Below are positions 14,444-19,079 of a DNA stretch of 19,079 nt, one piece after another. The position numbers were made by a program, and so were the translations under genes. The DNA is from DATLNF01 sp046590575 (GTDB taxonomy: Bacteria; Actinomycetota; Actinomycetes; BP-191): assembly GCA_046590575.1 (NCBI GenBank), contig JBKJUS010000220.1:1-19079 (forward strand), written 5' to 3'. The notes under the pieces were generated by a model that saw only the letters and a list, made by a program, of their open reading frames with translations, made no database searches and was not told where the DNA came from. Position 1 is the first letter of the stretch; each line of letters opens with the position of its first letter.

Positions 14444-15583
14444 TTAGGAGCCAGCGGGCTTGTTGTCGCCCTTGCTGCGCAGCTGGCCCTTGTAGCGCAA
14501 GATGTCGAGGCCGCGGCTGTAGTCGATGGCGTACACGATCTCCGGCGTCATCCAGTACGCCGCCGACGTGCCGAGCTCGCTGAAGGGGAGGAACCAGCCC
14601 TGCTCGGTCATCTTCCCCGACTTGGAGTCGACGGTGAGGAACCGCACGCCATGCTCGTAGGAGCCGACCGCGACGAGCCCACCGTTGAACCACGTGGGGT
14701 GGACGTCGAACCAGTGCGGCGAGCAGCCGAGCCCGTTGACCGCTGGCTTGCCGTCGAGGTAGGTGCCGTTCTTGTAGACGTACTGGTCGACGGTGCGCAA
14801 CCTCTTGGTCTTCTGCCAGCCGGTGGTGTCCACGACGTCGAAGGTCGCTGAGCCCTCATCGCAGAAGGTGTTGAGGTTGGTCTCGCCGCCGACGAGGGCG
14901 AACTTGTCCTTGCCGCCCCGCGGCCAGTCGACCGAGTGCGCGAAGGTGGTGTTGTCGCTGCGGGCGAGCAGCGTGGGCCGGCGAGGGTTGCGCGCGTCGA
15001 ACAGCTGCGCCGGCCTCGTCGCCGTGAAGACCAGGCCCGGCGCAATCTCAGTGACGTCATGCCCGTTTCCCCGCCAGCTGCCGACATCCTTGGGCTTGCT
15101 CGGCGAGCGCAGGTCGGTGATCGAGCCCTCGGAACCCCAGGCGTAGGTGCAGTCGAGCAGGCAGGACGTCGTGTGGTCGCCGGAGCCGCGGAGCGTGGCG
15201 ATCTCCTGGGGGAAGCGCTCGTCCTCGAGGTCCCAGACGTGCAGGACGTCGTTGGGCAACGACTCGCTGAAGAGCAGGATCTTGCCGTTGGTCGCGACGT
15301 TCTCGTTCTCGAACTGGAAGCCGATGGGCGTGGTGCTGATCAGCAGCGGCAGCAGGGGATTGCTCACGTCGTAGATCGAGAAGTTCTTCCAGCTGGTGAT
15401 GTAGAGCCGTTTGCCGACGACCTTGGCACCGGTCGCCGTGCCTACCTCGAACGGGATGAAGAGGACCTGCTCGACGTTGTCCGAGGAAATCCCGGACACT
15501 CCGATGCCTGCCTGCGCGCCGCCGCCGACGAAAGAGGTCGCGGCAAGGCTGGCCACAGTCAGGAAGGACAGGAGCTTCTTCAC
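14444..15583 (-). CDS. Secreted LVIVD-repeat beta-propeller protein
   Basis: A 379-residue protein starting at GTG 15583, with GGAGG seven bases upstream. The signal peptide is MKKLLSFLTVASLAATSFVGGGAQA. The mature protein has repeated blade motifs of the LVIVD type, such as LYITSWKNFSIYDVSNPLLPLLI, VLHVWDLEDERFPQEIATL, SITDLRSPSKPKDVGSW and AQLFDARNPRRPTLLA. These fit a beta-propeller. Members are exported proteins of unknown role in cell-surface binding. Cysteines near the CLLDC pair could form a disulfide. The 101-bp gap upstream (15584-15684) separates it from DUF445, on the same strand, and holds no strong promoter that I can see. Confidence 0.8.
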   Translation of the reverse strand: MKKLLSFLTVASLAATSFVGGGAQAGIGVSGISSDNVEQVLFIPFEVGTATGAKVVGKRLYITSWKNFSIYDVSNPLLPLLISTTPIGFQFENENVATNGKILLFSESLPNDVLHVWDLEDERFPQEIATLRGSGDHTTSCLLDCTYAWGSEGSITDLRSPSKPKDVGSWRGNGHDVTEIAPGLVFTATRPAQLFDARNPRRPTLLARSDNTTFAHSVDWPRGGKDKFALVGGETNLNTFCDEGSATFDVVDTTGWQKTKRLRTVDQYVYKNGTYLDGKPAVNGLGCSPHWFDVHPTWFNGGLVAVGSYEHGVRFLTVDSKSGKMTEQGWFLPFSELGTSAAYWMTPEIVYAIDYSRGLDILRYKGQLRSKGDNKPAGS

Positions 15584-15684
15584 GTGCGGGCCTCCGGGCA
15601 GGGGGGTGACGGGACCGGCTGTCCGGAGCTTCTTCGTTGCCCGGGCCTAGGGCACCTGCCCCGTCGAGGCGCCGGGTACACGGA

Positions 15685-16914
15685 CTACCGGGAGGCGACC
15701 TGGGTGATCAGGTGGATGAGCAGGCCAGCGCAGGCGCCGACGAGCGTGCCGTTGATGCGGATGGCTTGAAGGTCGGGGCCGATCTGCAGCTCGATGCGCC
15801 GGGAGGCGTCGGCGGCGTCCCACCGATCCACGGTCTCCCCGATGAAGTGGACGACCTGGTGCTTGTTGGTCACGACAGCGTGCAGCAGCTGGTGCTCCAC
15901 CCAGGTCACGGTGTCGGCGCGGAAGCCCTCGTCCTCGGCGAAACGACGTACGACGTGGTCGACCCGAGACCGCAGCTGGTCGGCCAGCGGGCCGGTGCGA
16001 AGAGACTCCCGCAGCGTCTGGACGGCGCCGCACAGGGCACGGTCCAGAGCCGCTCCCACTTCGTCGCGGGCCAGGCTGCGTCGTACCAGGTCGTCGATCT
16101 TGGCCTGGGTGGTCGGCTTGGTCTGCAGATCACGGGCGAGATCCTGGAGCAGGGTGTCGAAGCTGGCCCGGAGCGAGTGGTCGGGGTCTCGGCGTAGCTC
16201 AGCTGCCAATTCGACCGCCTCGGCGAAGAACTTCCTCGCGGTCGTCTTCCGCGGGAGAAACCACGGCACCTTGTCGACGACGAGCTCGAAGACGGTGGTC
16301 TCGTTGGCGCGCAACCAGTCGTGCGACCGGGCGATGATCAGGTCGACGATCGGGCGGTGCTGCCCGGCAGTGATGGCGTTCTCGACGGCTTGGCCGAGGA
16401 GCCGGGCGTAGGGGACATCTGCCAGTGAGCGCTGGACGACTGGGCGCAGCGCGAGCACGTCGTCGTCCTCGATGCTCTCGACGAAAAACGTGACGGCGTC
16501 GTACGCCCGGTCGACCGCCTGCTCGAGATGCCCTGGGGCGGCGAGCCAGTCGCCGAAGCGCTGCGCGATCTGCGCCGACGCGATCTTGGAGCGGATCAGC
16601 TCCTCGTCGAGGAAGTTGTCGGTGACGAAACTGCCGAGAGAGCGGCCCAGCTCGGCTTTCTTGGACGGGATCAGCGCGGTGTGCGGGATCGGTATGCCCA
16701 ACGGGTGGCGGAACAGCGCGACGACCGCGAACCAGTCGGCAAGACCGCCGACCATGCCGGCCTCGGCAGCCGCCCGGAGGTAGCCGACCCAGCCGTGCTC
16801 ACCGTCGGAGGCGAAGAAGGTCGCCGCGTAAACGACGACCGCGACGACAAGCAGCCCGCTCGCGCGCAGCTTGGCCCGCCGCAGCCGGCCGGCCTCGTCG
16901 TCGTCGGAGGTCAT
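15685..16914 (-). CDS. DUF445 family membrane protein (YjiN-like)
   Basis: A 409-residue protein. One transmembrane helix is near the N-terminus (about 18-36), followed by the family signature AAEAGMVGGLADWFAVVALFRHPLGIPIPHTALIP (about 49-83). A long helical middle part (about 90-380) follows, and a C-terminal hydrophobic helix is INGTLVGACAGLLIHLITQVA. The order matches DUF445 proteins, whose function is unknown. Length is typical. It follows the methyltransferase at 16942 by 27 nt on the same strand and probably shares its transcript. Confidence 0.85.
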   Translation of the reverse strand: MTSDDDEAGRLRRAKLRASGLLVVAVVVYAATFFASDGEHGWVGYLRAAAEAGMVGGLADWFAVVALFRHPLGIPIPHTALIPSKKAELGRSLGSFVTDNFLDEELIRSKIASAQIAQRFGDWLAAPGHLEQAVDRAYDAVTFFVESIEDDDVLALRPVVQRSLADVPYARLLGQAVENAITAGQHRPIVDLIIARSHDWLRANETTVFELVVDKVPWFLPRKTTARKFFAEAVELAAELRRDPDHSLRASFDTLLQDLARDLQTKPTTQAKIDDLVRRSLARDEVGAALDRALCGAVQTLRESLRTGPLADQLRSRVDHVVRRFAEDEGFRADTVTWVEHQLLHAVVTNKHQVVHFIGETVDRWDAADASRRIELQIGPDLQAIRINGTLVGACAGLLIHLITQVASR

Positions 16915-16941
16915 GGCACCCAGCCTGCCTTACGACAGCGG

Positions 16942-17781
16942 TTACGGCTTGGTCGCTCGCACGAGGTACCAGGGCATCCCGACGAGAAACGTCCCGTTCG
17001 CATCGAGCTCGCGCAGGCTGGCAAACCACTCGTCACGGACCTCATCGTCGATCAGGCCCGTCTGCGGCGGGATCCGCTCATCCAGACCGGGCAAGAGCTC
17101 CCGGGCGCGCTCCAGGCTGGTCTCGACGTAGGTGACCGCCTCTACGGAGATGTCGCGAAGGCCCTCGTCGTGCAGCTGCCGGCCGACCGCTTGGATGCCG
17201 TTCTCGTTCTTCCGCATGTGCTCGAGCCTGGCCTGCACTCGATCTCGCAGCGCGCTGTCGGGGTGGTCGACGAACATGCCCAGCCAGTCTGGGTCGATCA
17301 CCAGCGCGCGACCACCGGGCTTAAGCACCCGCGCGATCTCCCCCGCGGCCACCTCTGGGGTGCTCAGATGCTGGAACACGCGCTCGGCCCGTACGGCGTC
17401 GAAGCTCGCATCGGGCATGCTCAGCGCGCAGACGTCACCGTGCTCGAACCTGACGGGGAGGCCGGACTCAGCAGAGCGCCGCTGGGCCTCCGACACCATC
17501 AGGGTGCTGTAGTCGACTCCGAGGACGGATCCGCCCGGGCTGACCTGCCGCGACATCTCCTGCGCGTCGGCACCGAGCCCACAGCCCACCTCCAGCACCT
17601 GCATCCCCGGCTGAAGATTGAGCATCCGGTGGCTCGCGCGGTGCACCTCCTGGACAAACGGATGCAGCATGACCCGCTCCAGGTAAGCCACCAGATTGGC
17701 CGCGAAGGGCGAGCCGTCCACATCGCTGAAGCCGCCTGAGATCGCTGGTTCGGCCGAAGATGTGCTCTCGGAAGATGCCAT
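16942..17781 (-). CDS. Class I SAM-dependent methyltransferase (UbiE/Methyltransf_11-like)
   Basis: A 279-residue protein. Motif I is VLEVGCGLGADA (62-73), the post-I acidic residue is Asp90 in VLGVDYS, motif II is the FEHGDVCALSMPDASFDAVRAERVFQHL region, and motif III is LKPGGRALVIDPDW. The N-terminal 25 residues are Ser-rich and probably disordered. The C-terminal half has GLIDDEVRDEWFASLRELDANGTFL. It resembles small-molecule methyltransferases; the substrate is unknown. The start ATG has GAGAGAG seven bases upstream. It lies downstream of soxR on the same strand, but a hairpin (17827-17844) separates them. Confidence 0.85.
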   Translation of the reverse strand: MASSESTSSAEPAISGGFSDVDGSPFAANLVAYLERVMLHPFVQEVHRASHRMLNLQPGMQVLEVGCGLGADAQEMSRQVSPGGSVLGVDYSTLMVSEAQRRSAESGLPVRFEHGDVCALSMPDASFDAVRAERVFQHLSTPEVAAGEIARVLKPGGRALVIDPDWLGMFVDHPDSALRDRVQARLEHMRKNENGIQAVGRQLHDEGLRDISVEAVTYVETSLERARELLPGLDERIPPQTGLIDDEVRDEWFASLRELDANGTFLVGMPWYLVRATKP

Positions 17782-17826
17782 GACGGCACTCTCTCATCGC
17801 GACCCGGTCCGATCCAGAAGCGATCC

Positions 17827-17844
17827 ACGGTCGCTGGCGACCGT
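17827..17844 (-). terminator. Hairpin at the end of soxR
   Basis: ACGGTCG (17827-17833) and CGACCGT (17838-17844) pair perfectly over 7 bp around a 4-nt loop. The stem touches the soxR stop codon (17846-17844). It probably attenuates or ends the soxR transcript before the methyltransferase. No T-tract follows. Confidence 0.45.
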
Positions 17845-18311
17845 CAGTCGGGTACGACGTCGCTGGACCGGTCGCCGAGCAGATACCGCGGGCCGGTGCC
17901 GAGCGTCGCGGCGACATCGGTCGGGTTGAACAGCAGGCACGACTTGAGGGAGAGGCAGCCGCAGCCAATGCAGCCGGTCAGATCGTCACGGAGGGTCTGC
18001 ATCGCGATGATCTGATTGTCGAGCCGCGCCTGCCAGCGGGCCGAGAGCTGCTGCCAGTCGCGCTTCGTCGGCATGCGGTCGTGCGGCATGGCGCTCAATG
18101 CCTCCGCGACCTCGGACAGCGGGAGCCCGACGCGTTGCGCCGCTCGGACCAGGGCGACCCGGCGCAGCGTCGAGCGGGCGTAGCGGCGCTGCCCACCGGC
18201 GGTTCGTTCGGCGCTGATCAGACCCTGCTGCTCGTAGAAGCGCAGCGCGGATGTCGCGAGGCCCGATCGCCGCGCCAGCTCACCGATCGTGAGCAGCGGA
18301 TCGTCCGGCAT
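17844..18311 (-). CDS. soxR: Redox-sensitive transcriptional regulator SoxR
   Basis: A 155-residue MerR-family regulator. The N-terminal winged helix is LTIGELARRSGLATSALRFYEQQGLI (about 7-32), followed by GGQRRYARSTLRRVALVRAAQRVGL. A dimerisation helix covers about 85-110. The [2Fe-2S] site is Cys114, Cys117, Cys119 and Cys125 (CX2CXCX5C), the spacing of E. coli SoxR. It should therefore sense redox-cycling compounds or oxidants through its cluster. AAGGAG lies five bases before the ATG at 18311. A sox box at 18324-18343 sits 12 bp upstream, in the divergent promoter shared with the Rieske gene. In actinobacteria SoxR generally controls a few nearby genes rather than soxS. Confidence 0.95.
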   Translation of the reverse strand: MPDDPLLTIGELARRSGLATSALRFYEQQGLISAERTAGGQRRYARSTLRRVALVRAAQRVGLPLSEVAEALSAMPHDRMPTKRDWQQLSARWQARLDNQIIAMQTLRDDLTGCIGCGCLSLKSCLLFNPTDVAATLGTGPRYLLGDRSSDVVPD

Positions 18312-18320
18312 CGCAACTCC

Positions 18321-18351
18321 TTGACTTCAAGTCCACTTGAAGTACTAGCGT
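18321..18351 (+). promoter_or_regulatory. Sox box inside a MerR-type promoter for the Rieske gene
   Basis: ACTTCAAGT (18324-18332) and ACTTGAAGT (18335-18343) are perfect inverted half-sites around CC. This matches the known SoxR operator pattern CCTCAAG-N4-CTTGAGG except for the symmetric outer bases. TTGACT (18321-18326) is a good -35. A -10 reading TAGCGT (18346-18351) gives the long 19-bp spacing typical of MerR/SoxR-activated promoters; TACTAG (18343-18348) at 16 bp is the alternative. The Rieske ATG follows at 18386. Confidence 0.85.
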
Positions 18352-18385
18352 GCATCACGACACCCTCAAGCGCAATCGGAGCGGT

Positions 18386-19079
18386 ATGAGCATCACCGGC
18401 GACTGGGTCTGCGCAACAACACTGGCCGACCTGAGCGACGGCGGCCGCGCACGGTTCGCCCATCACGACAAGCGGCTCGCGATCTTCCGTACCGAGCGCG
18501 CGGTGCATGCCGTCGACAACCGGTGCCCGCATCAGGGCTACTCCCTCATGGCCGGCGACCTCAAGGGCGACGTGCTGACGTGCGCGTGGCACAACTGGAA
18601 GTTCGACCTCTCGGCCGGGGGTACCTGCACCTTCGGTGGCGAGGGTGTGCGCAGCTACCCGGTGGAGGTCCGTGGTGACGAGGTGTGGGTCGACGTCACC
18701 GACCCGACGCCGGAGCAGATCTCCCCCGCACTGTTCGCCAGCCTGCTGGAAGCGATCGGCGACGTGGACACCGGCCGGATGGCCCGCGACACCGCGAGGC
18801 TACGGGGAATCGGCGTACCACTCGCCGAGGTGGTTCGCGAAGGCGCGCGGTACGCCGCGCCGCGCGGCGAGTACGGCTGGAACCACTCCCTGGCGACACT
18901 GACCGACTGCGTCGCGCTGTCGGCACTTTTCGATCGCCGGCTGGAGTCGCTGCCGGTCGTGCAGGGTCTCGCCGTCGTGGCCCAGAACGAAGTACGCCGA
19001 CCGATGCGACTCCAGCCGGACCCAGTCGACCCGGTGTCGGCGTACGGCTCGATCCCCGAGGCGCTCGCGGCGTACCCGC
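18386..19079 (+). CDS. SoxR-controlled Rieske [2Fe-2S] protein with C-terminal extension (partial)
   Basis: The gene starts at ATG 18386 (GGAG five bases upstream) and is still open at the window end, giving 231 residues. Residues 1-105 are a Rieske domain with CPHQGYSL (Cys47, His49) and CAWHNWKF (Cys66, His69), both cluster-binding pairs intact. The domain is of the soluble ferredoxin type with no signal peptide. After about residue 106 comes a helical part, PALFASLLEAIGDVDTGRMARDTARLRG, then APRGEYGWNHSLATLTDCVALSALF. I cannot assign it; conserved-looking His and Cys residues suggest a catalytic or electron-accepting partner domain. The sox box 43 bp upstream indicates induction by redox stress. 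Confidence 0.85.
   Translation, partial: MSITGDWVCATTLADLSDGGRARFAHHDKRLAIFRTERAVHAVDNRCPHQGYSLMAGDLKGDVLTCAWHNWKFDLSAGGTCTFGGEGVRSYPVEVRGDEVWVDVTDPTPEQISPALFASLLEAIGDVDTGRMARDTARLRGIGVPLAEVVREGARYAAPRGEYGWNHSLATLTDCVALSALFDRRLESLPVVQGLAVVAQNEVRRPMRLQPDPVDPVSAYGSIPEALAAYP

Noticed and set aside
11964..14693. Longer 909-residue version of the LPXTG esterase
   Set aside because: The extra N-terminus overlaps the LVIVD gene in another frame and precedes a clear signal peptide, so the start at 14318 or 14300 is right.

Overview
The window is high-GC DNA whose gene set points to an actinobacterium. Markers are an acVLRF1 ribosome-rescue protein, a DEAD/DEAH helicase with a DUF3516-type C-terminus, an F420/PPOX-fold oxidoreductase, DUF3152 remains and a SoxR with a [2Fe-2S] cysteine cluster. 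Nocardioidaceae or a relative is my best guess, but nothing here fixes the genus. I see no tRNA, rRNA, CRISPR array, transposase or phage gene, so this looks like chromosomal sequence.

Layout. (1) 1-5401, all minus strand: a run of exported proteins. In transcription order these are a small secreted protein, a broken DUF3152 lipoprotein, a large secreted M19-like metal hydrolase, a secreted esterase coupled to it by an ATGA overlap, and a truncated HIT-like gene next to an 18-bp inverted repeat. (2) 5459-7354, plus strand: a PPOX-class oxidoreductase, a methyltransferase and acVLRF1; the last two overlap by ATGA. A convergent hairpin ends this block. (3) 7381-10498, minus strand: a secreted-type beta domain that has lost a credible 5' end, and the helicase. 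(4) 10499-11034: about 535 bases without a convincing protein gene. It holds an inverted repeat, a row of DnaA-box-like 9-mers beside an A-rich tract, and a probable small RNA with its own promoter, several GNRA-capped hairpins and a strong terminator. (5) 11035-14318: a CE4 polysaccharide deacetylase and an LPXTG-anchored esterase converge on a 22-bp perfect palindrome that contains both stop codons. (6) 14444-17781, minus strand: an LVIVD-repeat secreted protein, a DUF445 membrane protein and a second methyltransferase. (7) 17844-19079: soxR, a near-perfect sox box, and a divergent Rieske protein that runs off the window.

How the genes fit together. Regions 1, 5 and part of 6 encode cell-surface or exported hydrolases and adhesin-like proteins, consistent with envelope remodelling or polymer/ester turnover. 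SoxR and the Rieske protein form a self-contained redox-responsive pair. Three genes (HIT-like, DUF3152, and the 7381-7908 ORF) look damaged, which means either local gene decay or sequence errors. The least explained elements are the candidate structured RNA at about 10676-10871 and the stop-codon palindrome at 11955-11976.
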